Positions 23,741 to 36,096 of a stretch of DNA of 64,000 nt are shown here, in pieces (position 1 is the stretch's first letter; every line of letters starts with the position of its first letter). Under the pieces are notes generated by a model that ran no database searches, had not been told where the DNA came from, and was given only the letters and a program-made list of their open reading frames with translations. The translations under genes were made by a program, and so were the position numbers. Source of the stretch: Ostrinia nubilalis (lineage: Eukaryota > Arthropoda > Insecta > Lepidoptera > Crambidae); the NCBI RefSeq assembly GCF_963855985.1, contig NC_087108.1, positions 11,054,001 to 11,118,000 of the forward strand, given 5' to 3'.

Positions 23741-24189
23741 ATAGGTCTTTTAAAATGGATGCATCGTGCTATCAAAATTATAATGCTTAACGCTGACGTT
23801 TCAGTTCTGTGGGACTGTACTAAGAACTGAAGATAAATTTGAAGTGGTGTTACACTGTTTTGTTTCATTTTAATAATCCGCCATTATTTTACATTCATTA
23901 AATAAAGTAAGGCTGCTAAACCTGGTGCTCTACTTTTAACCTAACTTAGGTCAGTAGTCAGTAGTCCGCGCAGTCGGGTAAAAAATAAACTTACCTAGAT
24001 TTGTCCAATAAAAAATACAACTTACAATTACGATGAAGTTATAAAGTGAACTTCTAAGAAGTAAAAAAAATATTAGTGAGCAATTTTCGAATTCTTAAAA
24101 ATTAGGTTTGATATGCAACTCGTGCTAAAAACTTCAGTAACTACTCGTGATTCAAAAAGGTTAAATAACCGCAACGAGCTTTACAACTT

Positions 24190-24365
24190 CATCATCATCT
24201 GATCATCATCATTTCAGCCATAGGACGTCCACTGCTGAACATAGGCCTCCCCCAATGCTTTCCATGTTGCCCGGTTGGTAGCGGCCTGCGTCCAGCGCTT
24301 TCCTGCTACCTTTATGATGTCGTCGTTCCACCTTGTGGGTGGACGTCCCACGTCCACTTTACAAC
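24190..24365 (-). mobile_element. RTE-type LINE 3' end
   Basis: The block runs from a CATCAT microsatellite through 'cagccataggacgtccactg' and 'tgaacataggcctcccccaa' to 'ccaccttgtgggtggacgtc'. On the minus strand it encodes the usual final residues of an RTE ORF2 (VAGKRWTQAATN-like). It is 5'-truncated and not coding. Confidence 0.75.
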
Positions 24366-25682
24366 TTAGTATATTCATAAAGATCATTCTCCAGATATAA
24401 TTTCAAAACTTTTTATTTGCCCACCAAGTTCCTTCTATTTGCAATGCGACGGAGTCTGCTCGCTTCCAGACGATCAACTCTAATAAAACAAGTTGTAAGT
24501 TGCGATCTTTCGTTTTACTTGTCTTCTCGTAGGTCATTAAAAAGAGATTGTAGAACTAAAAAACAGATTGGTTTTTCTTTAACTTAGTTATATTTCAGTG
24601 TCTAAAATCTAAATGCAAAATATCTGAAGGAGCAAATTATTTCTCCTACCTAGCAGTCTTAAAGCGACTGTTTTAAATATTAAATTGCATAGAATTAATT
24701 CATCTTGTCTAGACTTCAGATGATTTAAATTTAATGATCTCATAAATAGGCAATATTTTGTACCATTTTCAGCTAATACCAAAGGACTATGATCCCTTTA
24801 TTAAATTTATTGATCCTGTAGGGTACCTACTGTTGGTACCTACCACTACAGTTATTGTTGTTAAGATTAAAGATTAAGGTCTAACCCTCCAAAACTTTCA
24901 TTTTTTGAAACGGTATTAGCACGCTACACACCATATTTCGGCGTTAATTTTATTGTACGAAAAATTCGTTTGAAGTTGCAAAACAATTTTGCCTTCTTAA
25001 GATAACAGTTACAAATTCTAAAACATAACTATAGAAACATCTCCATTCACAGCTGTAGCTAATGCTCAATAGAGCGCGCTATCTACTCTCGGCGCATTTG
25101 TAGCGCTATCGTTTTCAGTCTAGCGCGCCTGTTCGCTAATCTGTAAGAAATCGCTTGCTGGAAGGATGATACAGCTTTTACGTTGGTTTATTTCTCGTAG
25201 TGCCTTCCTCGCGGTGTTTTATTTATGAATAGTTATGTGGTGGTTGTTAGAAATCTGTTCGACTTCGTAATTGTCTTCAAGTAAACTTATATGCCAGCTG
25301 CTTTGTTTGTTTAGATTTTATTGTATAAGTTTGATGCTTTAGGTACGGCAAAATTCTATAGTATTATTCAGTTTACCTCCACCAAATGTGAGAATAATAA
25401 ACGGGTTTGCTTCAGCTATTTACTGAAAAAACTCTACTTCCATGTTTTCCTTCCCTTACATTCTAATCCATCTATGTTACTGATTTCATATTCACATCAT
25501 GACATGGGAGTAAACTTAACACATATTTTAATAATTTAATTGCGAGTTACAAACGTAATGACACGCGCTCATGAAGAAAACGCCCTTCTAAAAGCCCTCC
25601 TTGCAAACTTGAAGAGCTAGGTGACGCCTTGGTATGTAAAAAACGACTACTTTAACGTCTGCACGACTGCGCTAAACCGTTC
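24366..25682. other. No gene recognised; GC-richer patch at 25070-25165
   Basis: Most of this is plain AT-rich sequence. The patch near 25089 ('ggcgcatttgtagcgctat', then 'tctagcgcgcctgttcgcta') has a diverged sister at about 25872-25951 ('ggcgctaattttgtagcgcg', 'tctggcgcgcttctccggc'), so it is a duplicated unit of unknown nature. The frame at 25321-25539 has no motif. Confidence 0.4.
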
Positions 25683-25852
25683 AGTGTGCTTATGAGTTTT
25701 CGTTATGACAATGTGTGCGTCAAAAAATCTATGAAGATTTTATTTCTTGAAAGTAGCCGCTAGGGGCGCTGCACAATATGTCATACATTTAATGTATTTT
25801 TTTTACGCAGTCGTTAACGAGCACACCTAACGTAAACTCATAGTAAGCACAC
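25683..25852. mobile_element. MITE family 'gcttagtgtgagtttac', copy 2
   Basis: Divergent ends ('agtgtgcttatgagttttcg' and 'gtaaactcatagtaagcaca') enclose the shared core 'ccgctaggggcgctgcaca' and 'catacatttaatg'. Confidence 0.65.
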
Positions 25853-26830
25853 AGTAACACACTAACTCGCCCGGCGCTAATTTTGTAGCGCGATAATTTC
25901 CCGTCTGGCGCGCTTCTCCGGCAAACCGTGAAATCGGCACTTGCTTGCGCCAGCGTTTCTCAACCTTTTTTAATGGAGTACTAGCTAACCCTGAAATAAC
26001 GTGAACTACAAAAAACTATATTTAATAAGGTCTATAATACACAGTCCCGTAACTACTACCGAGCAGTCAGGACCGATTTTTGAATCATCAGTTAACTTTT
26101 AACTTATAAACTTGTCATTTGGCATATTTCCGATACTGAAACTGTCATATGCCAAACTTATTGAAAAATCAGTCCTAAGAAATAGAGCTTAGAGGTTAGG
26201 AAGCTTAGTCTTCATAGAGTGCGCTTATTTTTATTGGACTAACAACGTTACGGTTACTTTTGGCATTTATTTCTCACCGCGACTTTATTATACTACAAAA
26301 CTTGGTTAACTATGTAATTATGGTTATGTTAAGCGCTATTCTAGTGTTTAAGTATTATAAAAGTATTACATCATTTTTGCGCAAAAGAGTAACGAACTTT
26401 TGCTCTTAAAAAAACGTAGCCTACGTGTTAATCCAGGGAGTCAGCTAACTCCATACCTAATATTAAAATTGGTCCAACCGTTTAGACGTGAAGAAACAAG
26501 AAACATACCTACACACACACACTCACAAACTTTCGCCTGTTTAATATTAGTATGATGTCTATAGATGATACGTACTACAAGTTGGGACAGGGACATCTAA
26601 TTCGATTTGGAAAATACTTTCAGCTACGAAAATACGTATTCCCAAATGTCTGCAAATGTCAAAGGTTGGGCAGCCCTGTCCTCACAGAGTGCTCTGATTT
26701 CCAGTGCACTAATCTCGTTACGGTCAGGCTGGAGTCTGATTTAATATTGACGTTACCGTAACGACTCGGACGACATGGCCGGTTTTAAATCCTAATGTAG
26801 GAACATAGTCTGACTTTTTAATGTGAATAA

Positions 26831-26983
26831 GAACACACGGTGACATGCAATTGCAACGAAATTGCAACTTCTACTTACTTTTGAGTTTCATCTAATTTTC
26901 TGCCATAGATTCCGTTGGGAGACCACACATCACGCGACCATTTCAAACCGGTTTCGTTGCAATTGCGTTTCACCGTGTGGTCT
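26831..26983. mobile_element. Short inverted-repeat element
   Basis: 'cacacggtgacatgcaattg' plus 'caacgaaatt' on the left pairs with 'ggtttcgttgcaattgcg' plus 'tttcaccgtgtgg' on the right. It is a MITE-like fold-back with no coding sequence. Confidence 0.6.
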
Positions 26984-27034
26984 GGGCCTAAGTTCTATCA
27001 TGAAACGCATGATTTTCATAGTGGTTGGTTGGTA

Positions 27035-27085
27035 GGGACTAGCGGCCTGCATCCAGCGCATTCCTGCTGGCTCTATCCGACGGGT
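27035..27085 (-). mobile_element. RTE-type LINE fragment
   Basis: 'agcggcctgcatccagcgca' and 'ttcctgctggctctat' match the RTE 3' end at 24282-24313. Confidence 0.5.
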
Positions 27086-27966
27086 CGTAGTATAAATAAC
27101 AAGGTATAAAATGAAATATTCTACTCTCGATTTGAATGCTAAATAAATATAGAACACCACAGAATGTAGAGAATCCTCTCTACTCTGCAGTTCGCATGAT
27201 AACTATTTTGCCAAAATACGGAAACAGTTGCGATGCAATTTTGTCCTCTAATTTCAACTGCACTAATGACATTATTTGATTTGGACGCAGTTCAACGTAA
27301 TCGCTCGAACATGCTCATGGTTTACGCTGCTGAATTCAAATGAACAAATGTGAGGGTAATTGGTACTGAATTGGTATAGTTTTACAGTTAATTTTGTTAT
27401 ATTCGATGAATATTATGTGATTAATTTTATAGCCAATCCATTTTATAAAGGCGGGTATTGATCCACATAGTTAATTGTGTTTTTAGAAATTAATGGTCAC
27501 TTACAAAGTTACAAAGCAGATACATGCTGTACATAGAATTTAACAATGACCATACAATCAAAAAGTTCATTTAATCTGTACAAAAGTAGGTACAGATTAC
27601 ATAATCCGTTACAATTTAAAAGCAAAACATCACGAACTTCATGCCTTGAATTAAACATAATATTAGCTACGTTTCAAAAGCAGTATCCCACGGTTTACAT
27701 ATAATGAAATCTTGAAAAGCTAACTGAAACTGAAAACCTCCCAAAGCTTCATGAAACTCTAACAATTTATTCCATTCTTTCCTATATTCGCAGATATTCT
27801 GAGGCAATATTTATAAGACCTAATAAGGGTATCGGCTGTCTGGAGACCTCCAGATTTCCCCCAAGACCGCCTCCCGATCTTTATCTACGTTGACGAAGAA
27901 CGGGTTGTTTTCCTGAATAGATTTCATCAGCTCTATTGTGTTATTGATAAGAAAGAAGCTAAAATA

Positions 27967-28343
27967 CAGGGTGACTTTGTTATCAGTATCCATTTTTTTT
28001 AATAAGCTCTTTAGAACAATTTAACAATAAGTACAACTTTATCTTAATTATTTTTAACCGTGGTATTTTTCGAAAAAAAATAATATTGAAAGTCTAATTC
28101 GCGGGTGCCCATATCTTAAGTTTTAAAGGTTAATGCTTATTCGCGCGCACCATTGATTTGCCAACAAGCCTTGCAGTTAACTGTGTGTACGTATTTTTCT
28201 ATGAACGAAGCAAATTATCAACGTGAGCCAATTTTGAAACCGCGCGCAGCGAATAAAAAAAAAATTTTTTTTTGTTTTCTTAATTAAGTTACTGATTCTG
28301 AGTCTATCCTAAAAATTTGGACACTGATACAAAAATCACACTG
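27967..28343. mobile_element. TA-flanked MITE, 377 bp
   Basis: The ends CAGGGTGACTTTGTTATCAG and the imperfect complement CTGATACAAAAATCACACTG are flanked by TA. The interior is AT-rich with no reading frame. Confidence 0.65.
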
Positions 28344-29105
28344 TATAGAACCACAGAATAAATACAAATTGAACCAAAAACAAAGTTTTTGTTCCTTTTC
28401 GACACAATGGCGTACCCTTCAGGGTTAAAATAATTTATGGTTCTATTTTTTACTTTTTCATGTGGTTTTCATTGGAGTTGTAACAACCATTGATTTCAGA
28501 TCTTATGAGATGACATGTTCAAAAATGTTCGATGACTTCAGCCTAAAAATTAATATTACTCCTCCTTATCGTGTCGACAACAAACTTACACAGTGTCAGC
28601 CCAAAACTCCGCTACAAGAGCGGCGTTGTCAGCAGCATTCATTAAATCTTCCTGCGTGCAGTTGCTCGGGTACTCAGAGCACGACGTCATCGACTGGGGA
28701 ACAAAACCGCATTTTATGTACTGTTTTGAAAGAATGTAAACCTTTATTCTAAAGTTTCGTCAAAATCCGCCCAACGGTTTTTGTGTCAAAAGGACCAAGG
28801 AGTAACAATCAACCGTCCTCACAAAATTTCTAGGTATGGATACAGATTATTATACATCTGTATTCGTATCTCTAAAGGGTAATCTATGAAGTCACTCATG
28901 CGAATTTGGAAATATCTAATCCGATCCTGAAATACTTTTACCAATAAAAATACCTTTTCCCAAATGTCTATGTTATAGAGAAAACATAAAGATACAATCC
29001 TAGGAATAGATACGTAATAGTGTTAGACGAATTACGTAGAAAAGGACTAAAATAAAAACATATTTTTACCCACAACGTAGAAGCTCTTAGCGTGCACCTC
29101 ATACC
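28344..29105. other. No gene recognised
   Basis: The segment 28568-28610 ('tcgtgtcgacaacaaactta', 'cacagtgtcagcccaaaact') recurs at 22313-22360, which marks it as a repeat. The 96-codon frame at 28462-28752 that crosses it is therefore probably not a gene. Confidence 0.4.
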
Positions 29106-29282
29106 AGTGTGCTTACCATGAGTTTACGTTAGGTATGCTCGCTAGCGAGAACGTCAAAAAACTCTATAAAGATTTTCTTATTGAGCCGCTAGGGGCGCTG
29201 CACAATATGTCATACATTTAAATGTCATTTTTTACGCAGTCGCTAGCGAGCACACCTAACGTAAACTCATGGTAAGCACACT
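29106..29282. mobile_element. MITE family 'gcttagtgtgagtttac', copy 3
   Basis: The ends 'agtgtgcttaccatgagttt' and 'aaactcatggtaagcacact' are almost perfect inverted repeats, with the core 'ccgctaggggcgctgcacaa'. It is very close to copy 2. Confidence 0.75.
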
Positions 29283-30205
29283 GATCGAAAGTGATAAGTA
29301 TTTAGGTTGAAGGTATGAGAGCTTCACCTGCGATTCTCAACTAAACTATCTAATTTCGACAATATTGTTGTTATGTCGCCCATAGTTATTTACGGATAGA
29401 TTCACCAATCCACCGCCTAATTCGATACTGACGTAATCTAGCGCGTTAGATGACTGCGTTAATGTAACGCGAACATAGATTACAGCGTTAACGCGATTGT
29501 GAGGTAATCAGACGATGATTACCTTCGGGTAGGACCGCCCGAAAATAGGACCGCGGGGTGAAATGTATTTAGTACTAATAGGTTTTTAGCTATTTATAGC
29601 TAGTTAATTTTGCTTTGATAAACATAGATGAAACAGTTAACAGTTTCGTAATATTTGTTTTTTGTGTTTTAAGTTTCGTGTATTCATGATACACACTCAG
29701 AGTTGTGCCTAATATTAATTTATACAGAGGCTTAAAACTATTATGCCATGTTTTACATTGTGTTTTGGGGGTTGTTTCATACTGATGACATCGTTCTTTA
29801 GACCTACGCCTGTAGAAACCTGACATGATACCTACCTGAATTTATCATGCTTGTGCTTCCAAATTATCGGAGATCCGACTACTTAGCCTGTTTACCAGCC
29901 CAAAGATGCCTAGAAACATTATTTTCAACACTGCTAGCTGTATCAAACATACCAGTGGGGGCTGAAGCTGTATGAGCTCCTTCTCAATTACTCATGCTAG
30001 CGTCCCAATATGAGTAAAAGGGATAGATATCGAATCGTTTTGACAGTCCTCAACTGGTATCAGGAGAGCACACCAGGGAAGAGCTATCAATCAGGCGTCA
30101 AATCAGACATGTCGCGGGTAGATTGTCTTTGTAACGCGCGCACACATCCGAATTGGATATTGGGGCCAGGAAATAAGAGTTTTGTTAATCTAAGAGTCTA
30201 ATGCC

Positions 30206-30322
30206 CGTTTTCACCATCAATCCCTAATTTGTAAGTGATCCCTATGTAAACAAAATTCCTGTTATGTGTTACCATAGGGGTCGCTTAAAAATTAGGGATT
30301 GATGGTGAAAACGGGCATTACA
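30206..30322. mobile_element. MITE with 'gcccgttttcaccatcaatc' ends
   Basis: Inverted ends of about 35 bp ('gcccgttttcaccatcaatc' plus 'cctaattt', and the complement) lie between TAA and TTA. The centre is short and there is no coding. Confidence 0.75.
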
Positions 30323-30631
30323 CTCTAAGTAGTTAAGCGTTTTGTCAGTCCAAGAGGCTTTTCCCGTCTCTATCATAAAAAGTACCGTAAAAAGATAAAG
30401 GTTTAATTCGCAAACCATTTCAGTCCATAAATTCTAAGCCGACGCTTTAAAACAACCGCTAAGATATTCGCTACAGCCGTGATTTCAATTTTAATCGAAT
30501 TAGCCATGAGCTTTGTTATTATTTTATGCAGGAATAATGTTTTTCAGAATATTAGTAGAGCTTTCAGTCTTCAAGATACAAACATTACATTTCATTCTAC
30601 CAAAATTTCTTCCCGTGTACAGGTAATGACT

Positions 30632-31095
30632 CCATTTTCAACCGACTTCAAAAAAGGAGGAGGTTCTCAATTCGACCCGTATGTTTTTTTTTTTTTTTTT
30701 CTATGTTTGTTACGCGATAACTCCGCCAATTATGAACCGATTTGAACAAATCTTTTTTCAGCGTATAGGTAATACCTCAAGGGTGGTCCCATTTAAATTT
30801 AATAATAAAAAAAACAACCCCCAAGGGTGGAAAATTGGGGATGAACTTTTTTATACGCAATATCTCCGCCGATTATAAACCAATTTGAACGATTATTTTT
30901 TTGTTGAATAGGTATTATCAAAAGGGTGGTTTTCATGCGAATTTGAAGAAAATATTTCACCCCCAAGGGTGGAAAATTGGGGATGAACTTTTTTATACGC
31001 AATATCTCCGCCGATTATGAACCAATTTGAACGATTATTTTTTTGTTGAATAGGTATTATCAAAAGGGTGGTTTCATGCGAATTTGAAGAAAAAC
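30632..31095 (+). repeat. 'accgacttcaaaaaaggagg' repeat with a 136-bp tandem duplication
   Basis: A widespread lepidopteran-type motif, 'accgacttcaaaaaaggagg', is followed by a T tract. Then come two units of about 136 bp (about 30829-30965 and 30966-31095), each with 'gggtggaaaattggggatga' and 'caatatctccgccgattat'. They are nearly identical, and a third, diverged unit precedes them at about 30715. The overlapping minus-strand frames are a by-product of the duplication. Confidence 0.7.
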
Positions 31096-31385
31096 TGGTC
31101 ATGGTAGGTACAACTCCTTAATGCTTAGGAGTTGTAGGATAATTCTTTAAATATTATAAGTACAAATAGACCAACAGTTGTATTCTTTCATGTTTTTAAG
31201 GTGGGCTGACGGTTTAAGGTCTTTTTAGGTTTCCTATATGGTAACCTGTATTTTGTAGGGAATATTATTTTACACTAGACATTAAGAATATGGTCTCAAT
31301 GTACTGCCTACCTTCAGTGGTAACATCAAGGTAATAATTAGTTAACTAAAAAACAAAAAATAAGTAAAATTTTATAAAAAAAAAT

Positions 31386-31668
31386 AAAACCGACTCCAAA
31401 AAACCTAAACTAAAAAGTAGAAAAATAATTACTAATTACCTACTTATTTATTAGGACGAATTATTAATATTTATGTAGGTATACCATGATTGATACTTTT
31501 GGAGTCGGTGCAGGCAAACTTTACATGTTTCATAATCTTGGCACCGACTCCAGAAGTATCAATCATGGTATACCTACATAAATATTAATAATTCGTCCTA
31601 ATAAATAAGTAGGTAATTAGTAATTATTTTTCTACTTTTTAGTTTAGGTTTTTTGGAGTCGGTTTTTT
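31386..31668. repeat. Near-perfect hairpin, about 124-bp arms
   Basis: The left arm begins 'aaccgactccaaaaaaccta' and runs through 'ggtataccatgattgatact' to 'ggagtcggtgc'. The right arm, from 'gcaccgactccagaagtatc', is its complement with hardly any mismatch, and the loop is about 30-40 bp. A-rich and T-rich tracts bound it. Such a stem, if transcribed, would give a long double-stranded RNA. Confidence 0.85.
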
Positions 31669-33215
31669 TTTTTATAGTTCTAAATTACTATCAAACGAGG
31701 GAAATAAAAAACCGTTTAGAAGATTCGAGTAGCAAACTAATTAACATCCTATTGATCTCTATCTAGTAGTTATCTAAACCTAAGTTAGGATCTGGTATAC
31801 GTCAGTTCCAGCTGGTTCGGCTGACTCTGACACTATTATTTAATACCTTCAGAAAACTACAGTTTTATATTTTGTATTTATCATCAACTTTTTTAAACTT
31901 AACATTTATCCTGCGCCTCGCTTCCGCTCGCTATTTTAGTGGCCCAACGCCAAAACAAAGCGACGTTCGTGAGCATGCATATTCAGAGCACGCCGGTGGA
32001 ACAGCTCAGCTCACCTGCTAAACTTATCCTCCTGAATTGAATATACGGTAAAACGGTGTTCTAATAACTAATGAAGTTCAGTGCAGATGGGCACATTTAT
32101 AGTGTTACCATCCCAACTTCCCAACTAATATTATAAATGCGAAAGTAAGGTAAACGACCCAATACTCGACACTTTTCGCACTTTGGCTGACTTTGCAACG
32201 CTGATACGTGAAAACTATTTGACTTAGAAAAAATCGAATTACATGGACAGATAGGTAATTTATTCCTCTTTTATGTAAATTCTTACTGATTATCGTAGGT
32301 ATTAAGAATTAATTTAAAAAAATACTTAACTGAAAAAAGACCCATTTGTACCAGTACTCGACACTTTAGACCCAATTATCGTCAAACGGACCCAGAACTC
32401 GACAGCTTTCGCGAATTTGAACTTTATCTCAAAGCAATAAAGACTATAATAGATTTGCCAATGTATGTCGAAATGGTTATATAAATAACAAATGCGCTGT
32501 TATACTTCAAATCAATATATATTTTCTGTTATTTCTTCATGTGCGGTATACAACAAAGATTAGGTACTTAAACTTATAACATAAATGATCAACAATTTTT
32601 ATATAGTGAAACAAAATCTTTGATAAATGTTTAACAAATGATATTCATAGTTAAATAACTGTCATTCGATTTTTAATCAATAACATTGGTACTTATTTGA
32701 AATAAACTAAATATTAGACTTAATTTTTAGCAGTAATTTACTTAGTTACTTTATTAATTTGTACTCAGTCATAATCAGTCTTTAAAATTATTCATATAAA
32801 TGCAAAATGCAGCAATATTCTTTGTATTCTTAAGCCCCTATTGTAATAGGTCGATCAACAATATACATAGAAAATAAACATAAAGCTAACCAAAACTTTC
32901 TTGAGTTACAATAATGTAGACAAACCAAAATATTTTTTCAATTAAATAAAAATGAAAATGAAAAATGAAAATACTTTTATTAAATTTTCATTTTCATTTA
33001 ATTTTTCATTATCAATTATATAAAACAATATCCTTCTCTTCATAAAAATAATCAAAATCTTATACGAAATGTACATAATATCTAATTAATATCTTTGGGA
33101 CGACCAGTAAAATAACTCAAATCTACTAATTTGTAGATAAGTAACATAACAATTAAGAAATATTTTTTAGGATATAACAACATAAACAATTCAAAATATT
33201 TTAATATAAATAATT

Positions 33216-33971
33216 TTATTTTGCTGTGTGACCTAATCCCCAATCTTTCGGTGTTTGTTTTGATATTTTTGAGGGTATATTTTTAAGCCTAAAAAGCACC
33301 ATCGGTGGTGCCAGTTGACCCGCTCCGTTTGCTGTTATGAGAACTGTGACACACTCCTTGTCTCCACTTGGGATGACACTGTACACATTTTTGGATCCAC
33401 GTTTGGCTAAAACTCTTTCAAAGTTGGGGATAAAAAAAAATGCACTTTCGTCGCAGTTAAAATTCTGCGTGGATCTCGAAAAGCTTCTTCTAGATGGGCA
33501 TTGGGCAGTTACAAAATATTCCACAACTTCCTTAAACCATGTGCGAATATCTTTTTCCGTGACTTGAGCACGAGTTTGAGTTAAATTTTGCGCAACTCGT
33601 TCGCCAACTTTTGGATGACGTTTTACAAATGCTTTAAACCAGTTGCGACCTGGTTTATTATCAACGAAGGGATTTTTTCGACCTAGTTTTTTTATGAGTA
33701 TACAAACACTATCTCGCTACTGCTCTCTTGTGACAGGGAACCCACTATCAGCCATAAAAATTATCCAGTTTTCTAGGTGTTCCTCTTCTAGTGGTGTCAA
33801 TACAATACATGGCCCCTTAGAGCATTCAATGTCGGTACGACCGTATAATTTGTCCAACAATGTTGTCCTAGGCACGTTGTATTGTTTGGCAGCTGATGAC
33901 TTTGGGACTCCTCGTTCTACAGCCTCCAATGCTTTCAACAAGGCCTCTTTCGTGTATTATTTCTCCGCCAT
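33216..33971 (-). pseudogene. pogo/Tigger-like transposase pseudogene
   Basis: This is a cut-and-paste transposase of the Tc1/mariner superfamily. From the ATG at 33971 one frame runs to 33216 (about 250 codons) but carries two in-frame stops, at codon 5 (33957-33959) and at 33717-33719. The N-terminal part is a Psq/CENP-B-like helix-turn-helix (ALLKALEAVERGVPKSSAAK, then YNVPRTTLLDKLYG). After the second stop come NKPGRNWFKAFVKRHPKVGE and the start of the DDE nuclease (NFNCDESAFF, GDKECVTVLITANGAG). The usual second half of the catalytic domain is absent, so the gene is truncated as well as interrupted. Confidence 0.8.
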
Positions 33972-33997
33972 GATTTTCTGTAAATAACACATGTTTA

Positions 33998-34211
33998 TCT
34001 ATACTAATATTATAAACTGAAGTATATTTTTGGTAGGTTCGATTGAAAAAATATTTGTATGCTGATAGCCAATTTATCAAGAAAGGCTATAAGCTTTAAA
34101 TCACTACGCTTCGACGAATAGGAGCAGAACGTCAATGCAAAATGTTGCGAAAACGAGAAAAAACATTGAAACTATTTTTACATATACGTACGAAGTCGCG
34201 GGCACAGCTAG
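33998..34211. mobile_element. Non-autonomous Helitron-like element, 214 bp
   Basis: It starts TCTATACTAATATTATAAAC and ends 'cgaagtcgcgggcacagctag'-like with CTAG at 34208-34211, sitting between A and T as Helitrons do. It lies immediately upstream of the pogo transposase start. Confidence 0.7.
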
Positions 34212-35856
34212 TGCAAGATAAATTAAGATCAATTAAATATCAACATAAACATAAAACAAAACAATAGAACTAAAACACCTAGGTATGTTCTATTATTCGA
34301 GTTATATCAATTTCCACTTGACAATGGCACAAATAAACCCCATACTACCTTAGGTACCGTGTACCACCCGTTTACTGTAATAATTATAGTATGAAAATCA
34401 ACTACCGTTGGTTTACCGTCATATTGTCATAATCATATTGATTGACATTCTAAAATTATGGCCATAAGTAGTGGCAACACCTAGTCATTACTTTAATAAA
34501 ATTATTGGCATATTATGTTAGTGTCAGTATCAAAAAGGTTCGATTGTTATTAAACAAAAGAAGAAGCAAGTCAAAAGATAAAATCAGTCATGCGAATCTG
34601 TAAAAATATTACTTTGCCAGGTAGTTGTTTAAAATAAAAATTACAGTAAACAAAACTTTACAGTACCTACATCATAATATTGTTCTTCGTATATAACGAC
34701 ATTTCGGTGCACAGCAACAGCAAACAAGATTAAACAATGTTGTTGCAAAGTATCACTTATTACAACTACATAAGGTCCACATTGTTTATATTGGTGCACC
34801 ATTTGTGCATGACCCAATACTCGACAGTCTCTTAAATCGACACCAGGGAGAACTCAATTTAAAAACAAGACTTTGTAAAGTTTGATCATCGGTATGATAA
34901 AATGATACTGTTACGAAATGATTATTTATTGTATGTAGATTACTATTTAACTTTTTTTAAGACATAAGTTCATTAATAATTTAAAAAATGGCCCAATGAC
35001 ATACTTAGGTGCAGCTCATCAAGCGTGTACCAGTAACCGTCAAAATAGTACCAATTTTGACGAGTACTGGGTCAAGCATGCACTTCAAGGAACCAATAAA
35101 TGTCACACGGAAATTAAATTAAACTGACGAAAAAAATATAAGTTTTATAGGTTAAGTCGCTTAAAAATTTTCTTCGCAATATCACAAAATAATCACACTT
35201 ACCTATTAATTGACAGATCCTTCAAGACATGGAATCTAAACTGGCGAGGCAGGCTTGAAATTCAGTGCCTGAATTAACGGAAAATGAGTATTTGCTGAGC
35301 ACTACTGTTTCACCAATTTATTTTCGGACGCCATTGCAGTTTTTTAATAAGTGTTGCCATTTAAAATGTGTAAGAAAATACCATTAAAATTTTGCCATAA
35401 AAATCGTTTAGTTTGATGTTAGTAGAAATTTGTAATAAGCTTAAATCTAAAAAGTGTCGAGTACTGGGCCCCTGTCGGTATTACCTGCGCTTACCTTAAC
35501 TCTGTCTGTCTGTCTGTCTGTCTGTCTGTTACGCTTTCCCGCTTAAACCTCGCAACCGATTTTGATGAAATTTGGCATAGAGATAGTTTGAGTCCCGGGA
35601 AAGAACATAGGATAGTTTTTATCCCGGTTTTTGAAACAGGGACGCGCGCGATAAAGTTTTTCTGTGACAGACAAAATTCCACGCGGGCGAAGCCGCGGGC
35701 GGAAAGCTAGTAGTATAATAAATGAGTACGTATAACCTAGTAGAGGAAGATACTTAATTTTACAATCCAAAAACTGACAGTTTACAATAAATTTGAATTT
35801 ATAGGGCACACACACGGTCAAATTTTGGATGTTTCAGTCAACTAATAAGTTAACTA

Positions 35857-36096
35857 AGCCTAGGCGCAGACCACCGACTTTTAGTTCAATTCAATTCAAT
35901 TCAAATTGTTTATTTGCATACTAAGTACTAAGTACATAATTTGGCCGATAGTTGGGTCCGATTCCAATTTGTATGAAGAATCGGCCGATATACCAAATCG
36001 GTGTAATGTGCGCACTTTCATACATCTCCATCCATACTGATCATCCGCCCGATCCAACTGTCGGCCAACTAAAAATCGGTGGTCTACGCCCAGGCT
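35857..36096. mobile_element. MITE with 'agcctaggcgcagaccaccg' ends
   Basis: Left 'agcctaggcgcagaccaccg' plus 'acttttagtt' pairs with right 'aactaaaaatcggtggtcta' plus 'cgcccaggct'. A second internal match, 'cggccgatagttgg' type, lies inside. The 'ttcaattcaattcaattcaa' stretch near 35884 looks like a secondary insertion. Confidence 0.65.

Larger units (their letters stand above)
32148..35496 (-). mobile_element. pogo/Tigger-type DNA transposon, 3.35 kb
   Basis: Inverted ends AGGTAAACG...ACTCGACACTTTT on the left and the complement, AAAAAGTGTCGAGTACTGGG...CGCTTACCT, on the right are flanked by TA. The word 'cccaatactcgaca' recurs inside (about 32352, 32390, 34810, 35060), suggesting subterminal binding repeats. 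A broken transposase lies on the minus strand at 33216-33971. A second Helitron-like repeat has inserted at 33998-34211. Confidence 0.75.
32119..35710. mobile_element. Helitron-like repeat split by a pogo element
   Basis: The left remnant has 'aactaatattataaatgcga' (to 32147). The right remnant resumes at 35497 with 'ctctgtctgtctgtctgt', the usual 'ccgattttgatgaaatttgg' stretch and the 3' end 'gaagccgcgggcggaaagct' closing in CTAG (35707-35710). A 5' TC and 3' CTAG without target duplication fit a non-autonomous Helitron. The two parts are one element interrupted at a TA. Confidence 0.65.

Noticed and set aside
33216..33971. Functional domesticated pogo transposase
   Set aside because: Two in-frame stops and loss of the second half of the catalytic domain.
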